Source of the DNA: Streptomyces finlayi
GTDB lineage: Bacteria; Actinomycetota; Actinomycetes; Streptomycetales; Streptomycetaceae
Assembly: GCF_014216315.1 (NCBI RefSeq)
Contig: NZ_CP045702.1
Span: 1,674,001 to 1,738,000, forward strand
Direction: 5' to 3'
Length of the DNA: 64,000 bases
Below, one piece after another: positions 15,417 through 24,619 of the stretch. Position 1 is the stretch's first letter; the number at the start of each line of letters is the position of its first letter. The notes beneath the pieces were generated by a model. That model had not been told where the DNA came from. It searched no databases and saw only the letters and a list, made by a program, of their open reading frames with translations. The position numbers and the translations under genes are program-made.

Positions 15417-17831
15417 TCAGTTCGCCGGGCGGGTGCGTACCGGTCGCGTGGCGACGTCGGCCGCGTACGCCGCCCAGTCCCCGCCGCTGGAGTTCTGCCA
15501 CTGCACGGCTACCGAGCGGTGGATGCCCAGCATGCGCACCAGGATCGCTGCCGGGACCTGAGAGGCCAGCGTGAACAGGGCGGTGCCTCGGTCCTGGCGC
15601 GGATTGACGCCCAGCGCCCTTAGCCGGATCACGAGTTGGTCATTGCTGAGTGGCTGGCCGGGGAGCCGCCCGGGGAAGAGCCACTGCCCTGGCGCATCCA
15701 CGAGTGTGTGACCGCGCCGACTAGCGATCAGTTCCTCCATTAGGGCATCGAGCGGCGCGGGCAGCACGATCGGGCGGTCCCCGAGAAGGATCTCCGGCTT
15801 GTCGCCGTCGCGCTGCACATGGTCGACGGTGAGATGGCGGATGGTGTTGACGTGCTGGGCGTAGAGCAGCAGGAGCAGGCCGGCGACCCGGTCGGCGATC
15901 GGCGCGTCGTCCTCGTGCAGGAGCCGGCGCGCAACCTCCCACCGCCGGTCCTCATCATGCGGCCCGCTCGGGCCCGCCCACCGGGTGGCGGGAGCGGTGA
16001 GGTTGTGGGCGTGGCGGTGAGCCACGGCCCAGCGCACGAAGTGCGCTGTACGCGTCGGGTAGGTGGCGCGGTGGGCCATGAAGTCGTCCACTTCGCTCTG
16101 TGTGCACGCGCCCAGCGGCATGCCGTGACCCGCCAGGTCGTCGAGGAGCTGGACGGCGGCATTGATGTGGGTGCGGACGTTCTGGTCCTGGTCGACCGTC
16201 ACCTGCTGTCCGCGCACGCGCTCACGCAGTCGGCGAAGGTGGTGCCAGATCGCGTATCCGTGCAGGACCCGCCGCTCTGCGAGGTCTTTACGCCCGGCCA
16301 CTTTCTGGTTGATCCAGTGCTCCAGGTTGGCGAGGCGCTGATCGCGGGCCGGGAGCGAGCCGGTGGCCATCAGGAGGCCGCGCAGGTAGTTCAGGGTCTT
16401 GCCTGCCGGCAGCTCGTCGAGCAGCGCGTGGGTCACCGGGCGTGGGTCCTTGCCCAGGGCCGTCAACAGTGCGCGGACCTTTGGCTTGGTCAGCCAGCTC
16501 ATGGCGTGGTCGGGGCGCTCCACAGCCACCAGCGCGCGCCGGAACGGCTCGAGTTCCTCCGCGACACCGGTGCCATCGCCGAGCAGCTCTCCGAGCTTCA
16601 GGTCGACAAGGCACCGCTGGCAGGGCTCGGTGCCGAACTGCCATGTCGTCTCGCAGAGAGGACAGCGGTCCCAGAAGTCCGGATCCGGGTTCAGGCACTG
16701 GGCGCACAGCGGGGCAACGAGGGTTCCTCCCTTGAGCGGCGACACCGTCCCGCAGGACGTGCACCGGATGTGCCGGACTCGGCAGTTGCGGCACCACGGC
16801 TCGCCCGTCGCGCGCGATGTGGCGCACCAGGTGAGCTGCCCGCAGACACTGCAGTCCTGGTCCTTCCGCGGGCTACACCTCTCACACCACGGTCCCTCTG
16901 CCGTGCGGGCTTTGACTTTCCGCCGCCGTCGGCAGCCCGTGCACGGTTCGCGGTTGGCTGGGTCACTCCTCCAGCAATCGGTGCATATCGGGCGGCCATT
17001 GTCGTCCCGAGAGCTCACCTTGCGGCGATTGCCGCAGCCCGAGCAGTCCTCGGCACGTGCTTCTTCTTCACAGCGCCAGCAGATCCGCTGGCCGTCCTGC
17101 TTCGCGCGCAGATGTTCGGTCGCGCCGCAGCGGGCACAGCCCGGCCGCACCACCGCCGTGGCGCCGGCCTCCACCAGGGCGTTGATGAACGTAAGCACGG
17201 ACGGCGTGGGCGCCGTGTGCCCGGCGCCGGTGAGCAGCCCGGGCCGGTCGAGGACAGCCCAGGCCACCCGCCAGCGAACGGCGCGTTGAAGTGAGCATCC
17301 CGCCAGGGCCTCGGCCACCGTGGCCCGGCTCAAGCCAGGATCGACGCCCACCACCAAGTCGACCAGTTCCTCTGCCGGGTCGTCGTCGACAGGACACCGC
17401 TGGCACAGAGGGCGTCCCTTCCGGTCCCGGGTTCGGACATACGCGAGCATGCCGCAGCCGACGCACTCCTCCTTCGGGCGAGTGCACCCGCTACAGCACC
17501 ACAGCCCGCCCTTGCGGCTGCACAGGCTCAGGATCTCGCGGTTGCAGTCGCAGCAACGCGGCCTCGCCAGCTGCTGTGCCCCCGTCTTCGCCAGCGCAGC
17601 CAGGAGTTTTCCCACTGACCAGATCGAGGGAGAGCCACCTGTGACCAGGACCTGCGGGTTGTCCCGCAGCTCTCGGGCGACGCGGCGCCGCGTCGTGGGA
17701 CCGCGGAGTACAGCTTGCGCCACTTCCTGGATCCGATCGTGGGACAGACCGCGCTCCACGCGAGCTATCTGGTGTACGACGGCGCCGAGCGGGTCGTCTT
17801 GGATCAACTGGTCAATATCTATGGTCATCAT
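15417..17831 (-). CDS. Zinc-ribbon protein with a recombinase-like C-terminal domain
   Basis: An 804-aa protein in two parts. Residues from about 90 to 400 hold some sixteen CxxC pairs (CCDCN, CVGCG, CARCG, CWRCE, CSGCG, CTGC, CSVCG, CTSCG, CPLC and others), i.e. a string of zinc ribbons. The C-terminal 300 residues have the length and helix pattern of a tyrosine recombinase: a core-binding-like HFVRWAVAHRHAHN helix, LLYAQHVNTIRHLTVDHV with the first arginine, then LVIRLRALG. The HxxR box and the catalytic tyrosine are not found where expected (the end reads VQWQNSSGGDWAAY). It probably acts as a DNA-binding partner rather than a strand-cutting enzyme. It overlaps the XRE gene by 4 bp (ATGA) and follows an intact integrase, forming a trio. 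Confidence 0.7.
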   Translation of the reverse strand: MMTIDIDQLIQDDPLGAVVHQIARVERGLSHDRIQEVAQAVLRGPTTRRRVARELRDNPQVLVTGGSPSIWSVGKLLAALAKTGAQQLARPRCCDCNREILSLCSRKGGLWCCSGCTRPKEECVGCGMLAYVRTRDRKGRPLCQRCPVDDDPAEELVDLVVGVDPGLSRATVAEALAGCSLQRAVRWRVAWAVLDRPGLLTGAGHTAPTPSVLTFINALVEAGATAVVRPGCARCGATEHLRAKQDGQRICWRCEEEARAEDCSGCGNRRKVSSRDDNGRPICTDCWRSDPANREPCTGCRRRRKVKARTAEGPWCERCSPRKDQDCSVCGQLTWCATSRATGEPWCRNCRVRHIRCTSCGTVSPLKGGTLVAPLCAQCLNPDPDFWDRCPLCETTWQFGTEPCQRCLVDLKLGELLGDGTGVAEELEPFRRALVAVERPDHAMSWLTKPKVRALLTALGKDPRPVTHALLDELPAGKTLNYLRGLLMATGSLPARDQRLANLEHWINQKVAGRKDLAERRVLHGYAIWHHLRRLRERVRGQQVTVDQDQNVRTHINAAVQLLDDLAGHGMPLGACTQSEVDDFMAHRATYPTRTAHFVRWAVAHRHAHNLTAPATRWAGPSGPHDEDRRWEVARRLLHEDDAPIADRVAGLLLLLYAQHVNTIRHLTVDHVQRDGDKPEILLGDRPIVLPAPLDALMEELIASRRGHTLVDAPGQWLFPGRLPGQPLSNDQLVIRLRALGVNPRQDRGTALFTLASQVPAAILVRMLGIHRSVAVQWQNSSGGDWAAYAADVATRPVRTRPAN

Positions 17832-18175
17832 TCAATCCCGGTGATGCGGGCCCGTTTGGGCCGCAGGGTCCCGAGCCCCGGCTCCGGTGCGCTGCCACCG
17901 GCCGCGGCGGCCTTCTTCGGCCGGCTTGCCGCCCCCGCAGCGGCGATCGGCTCGATCAGGTCGTCCATCCGGCAGTCGAGGATGTCGAGCAGCGCCATGA
18001 GCACCTTCATGCTCAGCCGCTCCGGGCGATCGGTCACCAGCCGGTAGACCTGGCTGGACGAGAGTGTGATGCCGCGCTCGGCGAGCAGTGGGCTCAGGTC
18101 GCTGGTGTTGAACATGTCGCGCTCGGCCATGACTTTGCGCAGGTGCCACTGGTAGTCGAGTTTCGCTGCGGGCAT
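17828..18175 (-). CDS. XRE-family helix-turn-helix regulator
   Basis: A 115-aa protein with a Cro/CI-type helix-turn-helix (DLSPLLAERGITLSSSQVYRLVTD), followed by LSMKVLMALLDILDCRMDDLIE, the usual fourth helix, and an alanine/lysine-rich tail. It probably regulates or assists the recombinases on either side. It lies 26 bp after the integrase stop and overlaps the zinc-ribbon gene by 4 bp. Confidence 0.85.
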   Translation of the reverse strand: MPAAKLDYQWHLRKVMAERDMFNTSDLSPLLAERGITLSSSQVYRLVTDRPERLSMKVLMALLDILDCRMDDLIEPIAAAGAASRPKKAAAAGGSAPEPGLGTLRPKRARITGIE

Positions 18176-18201
18176 CGGGATGTCCTTCCTCAGCAGCGGT
18201 C

Positions 18202-19293
18202 TCAGGCGAAGGCCGGGGCCAGGGCCCGCTGCAGGGCCGAGTTCATGAAGTCGTCGCTGACGTGGGTGTAGGTGGCCATCGAACTGCTATTTTCGTGGCC
18301 AACCTGCTGCTGGATGAACCCGCGGTCCACCCCGTCCTCGGTGAGATGCGTGACGTACGAGTGGCGCAGCGAGTGGGGGACCAACTCCTTGTGGAGCCCA
18401 AGCGCGTCCCGGTACGTCTCGAACCGGTCGTTGATCGAACCGGGCTGGAGCCGACCACCCCGCTCCGTGATCCACAACGCCGGCTGATCCGGGAACCCGA
18501 AGCGCGGTCGGACATTCTCGACGTAGTCCACGACCGACCCGACAGCCCAGTCCATCACAGACAGCACGTTCCTCCGGCGCGGCGGCTGCCCCTTCTTCGC
18601 CTTGCCGTAGCGGACATTGAGCGTGCCGAACCTGCCGAACTGCGGCGCCTTTGCATTGCGCCCGAAGTCCACCAGGTCCAGCCGTGAGGTCTCCGTACGC
18701 CGCAGCCCCCACCCATAGATCACCTTGAATAAGGTGGCGTCCCGGTACGCGGCCAGCGCGCCCTTGCGGCCGGTCCGGACCGCGCGCTCGACCTGCTCGT
18801 CGGCGTAGTCGAAGAAGAGCTGCAGCTCCTCACGCGTGAACGGGCGGGCCTCCGGATCGCCCTCGTAGTCCTGCAGATGCGGAAGCGTGTTCCATTCATG
18901 GCAGATCGCCACGGGGTAGGTGCCGAACGCGTCCTCGCACGCCGTCGCCCACCCGTAACGCCGATCGATGAGGAACTCGGTGAACAGCCGCAACGTGCCG
19001 TGGTAGTTGCGCACCGACGAAGGCGACAGGTGATCTTCGCTCGTGAGTTGGGCGGACCATTCATCCATGTGGGCCGGGGTCCACGCCCAGGGATAGTCGT
19101 TCACGAACTTGAGGAACCTGCGGATCAGCTTCTCGCGGTTGCTGATCGTTTTCGCCTTGAGATTGCGGGCGAGCATTTGGTTCCGCCAGCCGCGCAGCAT
19201 GGCGTCGAACATCGCGTCCTCGGGACGCAGGTGAACGACCCCGGAGACCAGCTCAAGGTGAGCCGACCCCGCCAAGTCCACGGTTCGGTACAC
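18202..19293 (-). CDS. Tyrosine recombinase / integrase
   Basis: A 363-aa recombinase with the full catalytic set: R198 in GWGLRRTE, H307-x-x-R310 in PHSLRHSY, H333 in VGHEN and Y342 in ATYTHVS. A core-binding domain fills residues 30-120. It should cut and rejoin DNA through the tyrosine. It is the first gene of the leftward trio integrase - XRE - zinc-ribbon protein, a combination I recognise as recurring in Streptomyces genomes. No att repeats were identified around it. Confidence 0.9.
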   Translation of the reverse strand: MYRTVDLAGSAHLELVSGVVHLRPEDAMFDAMLRGWRNQMLARNLKAKTISNREKLIRRFLKFVNDYPWAWTPAHMDEWSAQLTSEDHLSPSSVRNYHGTLRLFTEFLIDRRYGWATACEDAFGTYPVAICHEWNTLPHLQDYEGDPEARPFTREELQLFFDYADEQVERAVRTGRKGALAAYRDATLFKVIYGWGLRRTETSRLDLVDFGRNAKAPQFGRFGTLNVRYGKAKKGQPPRRRNVLSVMDWAVGSVVDYVENVRPRFGFPDQPALWITERGGRLQPGSINDRFETYRDALGLHKELVPHSLRHSYVTHLTEDGVDRGFIQQQVGHENSSSMATYTHVSDDFMNSALQRALAPAFA

Positions 19294-19363
19294 GACGAAG
19301 ATCCCCTTCCCGCCTGATGGGCATATCTTGCATCAGACGGGAAGAAGCATCAAGAGTGGCAGG

Positions 19364-19939
19364 TCAGGCGGCTAGCGAGTACGCTCCTCGGAGTTCCAGA
19401 TCGTGGCTCCCGGGCCTGGCGACCAGGGCGTTCGCGCCCATCTGATGCAACTCCCGAGGGTTGCTGTAGCCGAGTGAGATGTGCGGGCGCCCGCCGGAGT
19501 GCTGAAGCGCCTCGCCACCACGGGCATTCCGGATCGCTGACCGGATCCGCTCGATGAGGGCAACGGTGTCCGCCTCGGGCCAGACGTCCAGGACGGCCCC
19601 CGCAATATTTCCGATGGGGGGACCGACCTGCGTTGTGAACGCGGGCACGTCCGACAGCTCCGCGCGCAAGGCATCTGCGACTTCGGTCAGGGCCGCCTCG
19701 TCGTACTCGGCGGACGGCGCATCGGCGAGCATCTCGCACGTGAGGTGCAGGAGGCCGGCGTCGCTCGGGTCACTGCCGCACTGCGGGTCGATCGGGTAGC
19801 CACCCAGGATCGGCCGGCACGTCTCAGCAAGGCCGAGCAGCTCGTCATCCACTCCAGGCCGAGGCAGCACGTATACGTGGAGGGCTCGCGACCCGCTCTC
19901 CCACGGGCGTCCCTGAAACTTCGGCACGAACGGTTCCAC
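19364..19939 (-). CDS. 2H phosphoesterase-like protein
   Basis: A 191-aa protein with two 2H motifs, H65-L-T67 (LLHLTCEM) and H153-I-S155 (RPHISLGYS), 88 residues apart. The family acts on cyclic or 2'-5' phosphodiesters of RNA or nucleotides. It starts 164 bp after the next 2H gene upstream, on the same strand, suggesting related functions. The second motif's serine replaces the usual threonine, which is common in the family. Confidence 0.8.
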   Translation of the reverse strand: MEPFVPKFQGRPWESGSRALHVYVLPRPGVDDELLGLAETCRPILGGYPIDPQCGSDPSDAGLLHLTCEMLADAPSAEYDEAALTEVADALRAELSDVPAFTTQVGPPIGNIAGAVLDVWPEADTVALIERIRSAIRNARGGEALQHSGGRPHISLGYSNPRELHQMGANALVARPGSHDLELRGAYSLAA

Positions 19940-20103
19940 GCGTTCCTCCCCGCTGCAACGGACGCCGCTTCAACGCCCCTGGACCATGGTGACCGTCTGC
20001 ACTGGGCCGGGGTGCCGCTTTCCAGATCTTCCTCAACTTCCCATGGGAGACAGGCCACTGCAGCCGGGAGGATGTGCCAGCCGGCCGCCTGTGCCGCTGC
20101 CGG

Positions 20104-21240
20104 TCAGAAGCGGATGCGCTCGCGGTAGAACGGAGCCAGGACGTGGCGCAGACCATTCTCTCCCGCGTGACCGGCACGCAGCGAGCTGTCGTCAAGGTCC
20201 CCGTATGCAGGCTCCTCATGTACGTAGTCCAGCGCGCGCCAGCGCACCGTGACCGGATCATCGGCATCGTCCAACGCATGTCCCAGCGCCACGAGCCGAG
20301 TTCGGATCCGCTCGTACGTGCGGAGCCTCCCGGCGCCGGGTGCCGAGTCAGCCAGCTCGTCCAGATCCTGCTCGCTGATGTCGGCCGGGGCGACGGAGCG
20401 TTCACGAGCAAGCAGGTAGAGGCTGACTGCCAAAGCCCCCGCAGCCTCGACGTAGTCGGAGCCGACGTCCATGGTGGACCAGGGCGGAGTGAACTTCTCG
20501 TCCCCGAACACGGGGGCCAGGACGGTGCGGGTCTGCCGCCACGCTGCGGCCCACAGGGGGTTGCCCTCCCGCTCCGCTTGCGTGACCAGCTCATCCAGGC
20601 GGGCGCGGACTGTCAGGACTGAGGAGCTGCCCAAGGGGAGTACCGCAAGGTGGTCCCACCTGTAGTACCCGAGGTCGAGGTCTTGGTGCATGTAGACGGC
20701 GTGCACGCTGCTGACGTTGATGTCCGCACGGTCCGGCCGAATCGAGCGAAGGCGGCGGTTGAAGTCGGCGTCATGGACGTCACCGGTGCGAAAGTACGAG
20801 AGCGTGGAGTGCGGCCACGGACGATCCATAGCCGGCCGCAAGGTAATGCCGTCCACACTGCAGACCGCCTCGCGGACTTGGTTGCTCACGCGGGCGAGCG
20901 CCGTCTCCGGGTACATGGCGACAGTCACGGCACTGGGGCCGGGCCAAACCGGGCCCATCTGGACGTCCGCACGTGTGCTGTCCATGGCCAGCTTGTAGCG
21001 GACCCGCTCAACCGCACGCTCCACCTGGTCCCGAGTCAGGCTGTGATGGATACCCAGTACCGTCCAGTGCAGCCACTCGGCCGGCACAGTCCCTACCTGG
21101 TGTCCGTACTCGGCCAGCAGTCCATGGTGCGCCCGTGTGTACTCCACGTACGCCGGGTCATCCAGCTTGGCCACGAAGTGCAGATACGGGCCCTGCGCCC
21201 ATGTCCTCTTCGGAGAGAAGAAGCTCTCCACGCCCCCCAC
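20104..21240 (-). CDS. 2H phosphoesterase-like protein with an extra C-terminal domain
   Basis: A 378-aa protein. The first ~215 residues carry H58-W-T60 (EWLHWTVLG) and H144-S-T146 (WPHSTLSYF) with the expected 86-residue gap. A further ~160 residues (from LTVRARLDELVTQAER to the end) are helical and have no recognised motif. Family activity is on RNA or nucleotide phosphodiesters. The C-terminal extension distinguishes it from the two smaller 2H proteins nearby. Confidence 0.75.
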   Translation of the reverse strand: MGGVESFFSPKRTWAQGPYLHFVAKLDDPAYVEYTRAHHGLLAEYGHQVGTVPAEWLHWTVLGIHHSLTRDQVERAVERVRYKLAMDSTRADVQMGPVWPGPSAVTVAMYPETALARVSNQVREAVCSVDGITLRPAMDRPWPHSTLSYFRTGDVHDADFNRRLRSIRPDRADINVSSVHAVYMHQDLDLGYYRWDHLAVLPLGSSSVLTVRARLDELVTQAEREGNPLWAAAWRQTRTVLAPVFGDEKFTPPWSTMDVGSDYVEAAGALAVSLYLLARERSVAPADISEQDLDELADSAPGAGRLRTYERIRTRLVALGHALDDADDPVTVRWRALDYVHEEPAYGDLDDSSLRAGHAGENGLRHVLAPFYRERIRF

Positions 21241-21432
21241 CCTTCCCTTGTCGGGATACGCATTGCGACACTGGCACGCTACCCAACGGTGCGGTACGCC
21301 GCCCGAGATGCTTGAGACACGGCCAAGTTGAGTCCCAGCACCCGATCGCCGTGGCGCAGCCGCCGGGAGACCTCTGCGCCCCTCTTACTGCCACCTCTCA
21401 TTTGCTGATCGGTGTGCCGCTGGCTGACGGCG

Positions 21433-22869
21433 TCAAAGACTGATTCCCATGGCCATCCCTCCGAGAAGCGACGCCAGATATTCGGCCAGGGCGAGCAAGG
21501 TCAGGTCCGAGTAGTTCGGCCCCACGAGCTGTACGCCGATCGGGAGGCCGTCCGCGCTTCGCGCAACAGGTACGACGAGGCTGGGCAGACCGATGTGGCT
21601 GGTGAGGTTGGCCCAGCCGGTCTGGTCGAAGAAGCTCCGCTCGACGCCGTCAACCTTGAGAGCGCGGGTGCCGGCCGGGATGGCTGCGGTGGGAGCAGCG
21701 GGTGTGATGAGGACGTCGTGTTGGGCGTCAGCGAAGTACCGGTGCCACGTCTCCCGAAGCTGCATGCGTTCCTCGTTGGCGCGGAGCCAGGCACGGTGTG
21801 TCTGCGTTCGGTGACGAAGGAAGGCGGCCCGCGGGCTCGCGTCATCTGTGTGCAGGTCACGGGCTGCCGCGAGTTCGGCCGCGCCGGCATCGTCGTCGGT
21901 TGCGGCTGTCGCGGTGGCGTGGAGGAGCTGCTCGAAGAGGCGGAGGGAATCAGCGAAGCCGACCGGTCCCGAGGTGCGGCAGACGTTCGTGCCCGCAGAG
22001 GCCAGTGCCTGCTCGACGGCGGCGAGGGCGCCTGCGGTTTCACGGTCGACGGGGCAGCTCGTGTCCTCGGCCCACACCGCCACGCGAAGCTGGTCAGCTT
22101 CGCGGCGGGGGTTGTGCAGCTTCGCGAGCCAGGGGCTGTTCTCGGCGGGTGACGGCGTCGTCAGCGCGTCGAGGAGCAGGCCGAGGTCACGAGGGTGGCG
22201 GGCCAGAGGGCCGGGGGTGACCATGTCGCTGCTGGTGATCCATCCCGGCGGGCGGGGGATGTGGCCGCGAGCCGGGACGAGTCCGTGCGTGGGGCGCAGG
22301 CCGTAGACGCCGCAGTAGTGAGCGGGGAGTCGGAGGGAGCCGGCGAGGTCGCTGCCGAGGTCGGCGGGGGTCAGGTGGGCGGCGACCGCGGCGGCTGGGC
22401 CCCCGGAGGAGCCGCCGACGGTGCGCTCAGGATCGTGAGGGTTGAGCGTGCGGCCGAACAGGCTGTTGTCGGTGTGCAGGTCCTGGCAGTACGCCGGCGT
22501 ATTCGTCTTACCCATGATCACGGCCCCTTGGTGGCGGAGCCGGGCGACCGCGTCGGCGTCGCGTACGGGTACGTGATCCGCGAGGGCTTCGGCACCGCTG
22601 GTGGTGCGCAGGCCAGCCGTCTCGAAGCTGTCCTTGATCGTGAGGGGAAGGCCGTCGAGGGTGCCGCTGCTCTCGTTGCGGGCGCGGCGTTCGTCTGCTG
22701 CTCCCGCGGCGGTCCGGGCTGCGTCGTCGTCGCGGGTGACGACGGCGTTCACGTGGCTCGCGTCGATCCGATCGAGATGGAGGTCAAGTAGCTCGCGGCT
22801 CGAGATCTCGCCGCGGTCCAGGGCCTGGAGCTGAACGTGAGCGGGCTGGTGGGTGAGGTCGTTGGTCAT
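21433..22869 (-). CDS. Amidase-signature family hydrolase
   Basis: A 478-aa amidase-signature enzyme. The Ser-cisSer-Lys triad is visible: K79 in LTIKDSF, S154 in the GGSSGG loop and S178 in SDLAGSLRLPA. The surrounding GVYGLRPTHGLVP is also typical. These enzymes hydrolyse amides, or serve as GatA; nothing nearby suggests the Gat complex, so a small-molecule amide hydrolase is likelier. It overlaps the upstream membrane-protein gene by 4 bp and is the last gene of the XRE - ImmA - membrane protein - amidase operon. Confidence 0.88.
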   Translation of the reverse strand: MTNDLTHQPAHVQLQALDRGEISSRELLDLHLDRIDASHVNAVVTRDDDAARTAAGAADERRARNESSGTLDGLPLTIKDSFETAGLRTTSGAEALADHVPVRDADAVARLRHQGAVIMGKTNTPAYCQDLHTDNSLFGRTLNPHDPERTVGGSSGGPAAAVAAHLTPADLGSDLAGSLRLPAHYCGVYGLRPTHGLVPARGHIPRPPGWITSSDMVTPGPLARHPRDLGLLLDALTTPSPAENSPWLAKLHNPRREADQLRVAVWAEDTSCPVDRETAGALAAVEQALASAGTNVCRTSGPVGFADSLRLFEQLLHATATAATDDDAGAAELAAARDLHTDDASPRAAFLRHRTQTHRAWLRANEERMQLRETWHRYFADAQHDVLITPAAPTAAIPAGTRALKVDGVERSFFDQTGWANLTSHIGLPSLVVPVARSADGLPIGVQLVGPNYSDLTLLALAEYLASLLGGMAMGISL

Positions 22870-24074
22870 GCGGAGACTCGCTCAAGGTGGGGGGCTCGTG
22901 CGGGCTGGCGTGGCAGGTGGCGAGCGACATCGAGGAGAGCATTGATGTCGTCCATGGGCCGACTCGTCTGGCGTTCGGAGTCAGCGAACTCCGTGAGCTG
23001 GTCGGGCTCCGGGCGGGTGCCTTCGGCCCGGGCAGCGATTCCGGCGAGGATCTGGTCCGCCGTGACGGCGGCCGAAAGATCTTGACCGTGAAGCCCTCGG
23101 GCCCGGTGATGGGCTTCGCTGGCCTCGCGGACCGCAGCATCGAGATACCGACGGATCACGAACCGGCCGTCCCGGATCTCGACTGCTCGGCGGTAGAGCC
23201 GGATCGAGATGCGGCGAAAGCGACGCCGCTGGGCCCGGTCGACTCGGTCAATCGGCAGCTCGATCTCGGGCGCTTCGCTGTAGAACGCCAGCCAGAGAGG
23301 ACGCAGGCCGTAGTAGCAGCGGTACTGCTTGATCCGGTACTGGACGCTCTGGGCCTGGTCGCTGATGGTGGGCACGAGCCAGCCGATGAGCGTGAGCATG
23401 GCGCCGACATCGCCGCAGGCCCAGGCGAAGCCTTCCCAGTCGGCGAGGGAGGTGTCGAGGGCGCCGGCGATCACGTTGCCGATGCGGACTGCGCTGTATC
23501 CGAGGGTGACGGTGGCGCCGAGGGCGACGATGCGCAGGCCGACGCGGACGGACCCGCGGGTGCTGCGGCGGGCCAGGCGCCAGCAGGCGCGGGCGAGGAA
23601 CAGTTCTCCGATGGTGTAGGCCGTGATGTACAGGGTGAGGTACGCGGCGTACCAGCCGTCGTGCGCGTAGTACAGCGTGAAGTCGATCGGACGCGGCGCG
23701 CTGGGCGTCAGCAGAGCGAACAGCACCAGCAGCCCGGTGATCACAGCGAAGCCGGCCCTGAGCCACCGGCGACTGAATCGGCGGGCGACTTCGGGCGGAG
23801 ACCCCCAGTAGGTGAGAACCACCTGCTGACAGGCGAGGAGCGCGACGACGCACCCCTGCGCGAGGGGTACGGAAAGATTGACGGTGCCGAGCACACGGTC
23901 GAGGTAGTTCCACATCGGGGTGATGGAGAACAGGAACGACAGCCCTGACAGCAGGAAGACGGCGGCCAGCGCGGTGGAGGCGGGATCACGGCGGCGGGTC
24001 GGCACGTCCCGCAGGAGGCAGAGGAAGCCGAGCGTGGCGACAACGAGGCTGATCGGATGGAGCAAGTCCTTCAC
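22866..24074 (-). CDS. MAB_1171c-type membrane protein
   Basis: A 402-aa protein from the GTG that overlaps the ImmA stop (GTGA at 24071-24074). The N-terminal half has about seven hydrophobic helices (ISLVVATLGFLCLL, ALAAVFLLSGLSFLFSI, VVALLACQQVVLTYWG and others). The C-terminal half is soluble and charged, with RRRFRRISIRLYRRAVEIRDG. Multi-membrane-segment proteins of this type recur next to XRE and ImmA/IrrE genes in actinobacteria (MAB_1171c-like). Their biochemical role is not established. Confidence 0.75.
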   Translation of the reverse strand: MKDLLHPISLVVATLGFLCLLRDVPTRRRDPASTALAAVFLLSGLSFLFSITPMWNYLDRVLGTVNLSVPLAQGCVVALLACQQVVLTYWGSPPEVARRFSRRWLRAGFAVITGLLVLFALLTPSAPRPIDFTLYYAHDGWYAAYLTLYITAYTIGELFLARACWRLARRSTRGSVRVGLRIVALGATVTLGYSAVRIGNVIAGALDTSLADWEGFAWACGDVGAMLTLIGWLVPTISDQAQSVQYRIKQYRCYYGLRPLWLAFYSEAPEIELPIDRVDRAQRRRFRRISIRLYRRAVEIRDGRFVIRRYLDAAVREASEAHHRARGLHGQDLSAAVTADQILAGIAARAEGTRPEPDQLTEFADSERQTSRPMDDINALLDVARHLPRQPARAPHLERVSA

Positions 24075-24583
24075 GGCCGGGCCTCCCGTCGGCGCAGGAG
24101 CGTGTGCGTAACCCGGTCCTGGACTTCGTCCCCGGAGGACTCGTCGCTGCGCAGCCACCGGTCGATGATCCGGCGCTGGAGCAGCGAGGCGAGAAGCTCG
24201 GTGTCCCGCTCCTCGTCCTCGTCGTACTTCGTGCGCCCCAACATCATCTCCACGGTGGCCGAACCGACGCTGGTGAAGATCGTCGAGGAGAGCGCGGACG
24301 CCGGGCGGTTTTTGTGATGGCCGAGCAGCAGGTGGCTGAACTCGTGGGCGATGATGTGGTCCTGGTGCAGACAGCTGGTCCGCGGGTCGTAGTACACGTA
24401 GAAGGCACTCTCCGTGACGGCGCATGCTCCGCACACGGAGGGTGCCTGCTCACGGGGCTCTAGGACCACATTCCGTCCCGTGCGGCGTGAGACCTCGTCG
24501 CTGAGATCGCGGATATTGGTGACGTGCGGGAGCCGCAGCTCGGCCAAGAGGTCAGGCCGGCGCAGCCTGCGTACAGACCACAT
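24071..24583 (-). CDS. ImmA/IrrE-family zinc metallopeptidase
   Basis: A 170-aa protein with the zinc-protease motif H80-E-F-S-H84 in IIAHEFSHLLLGH. The family cuts XRE-type repressors in response to stress or DNA damage, derepressing mobile elements or toxins. The XRE gene 36 bp upstream is the natural substrate candidate. It is coupled by a 4-bp overlap to the membrane-protein gene. Confidence 0.87.
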   Translation of the reverse strand: MWSVRRLRRPDLLAELRLPHVTNIRDLSDEVSRRTGRNVVLEPREQAPSVCGACAVTESAFYVYYDPRTSCLHQDHIIAHEFSHLLLGHHKNRPASALSSTIFTSVGSATVEMMLGRTKYDEDEERDTELLASLLQRRIIDRWLRSDESSGDEVQDRVTHTLLRRREARP

Positions 24584-24619
24584 TGATTTTCCTTGATCAC
24601 TTACTGAACTAAGGCCGAT

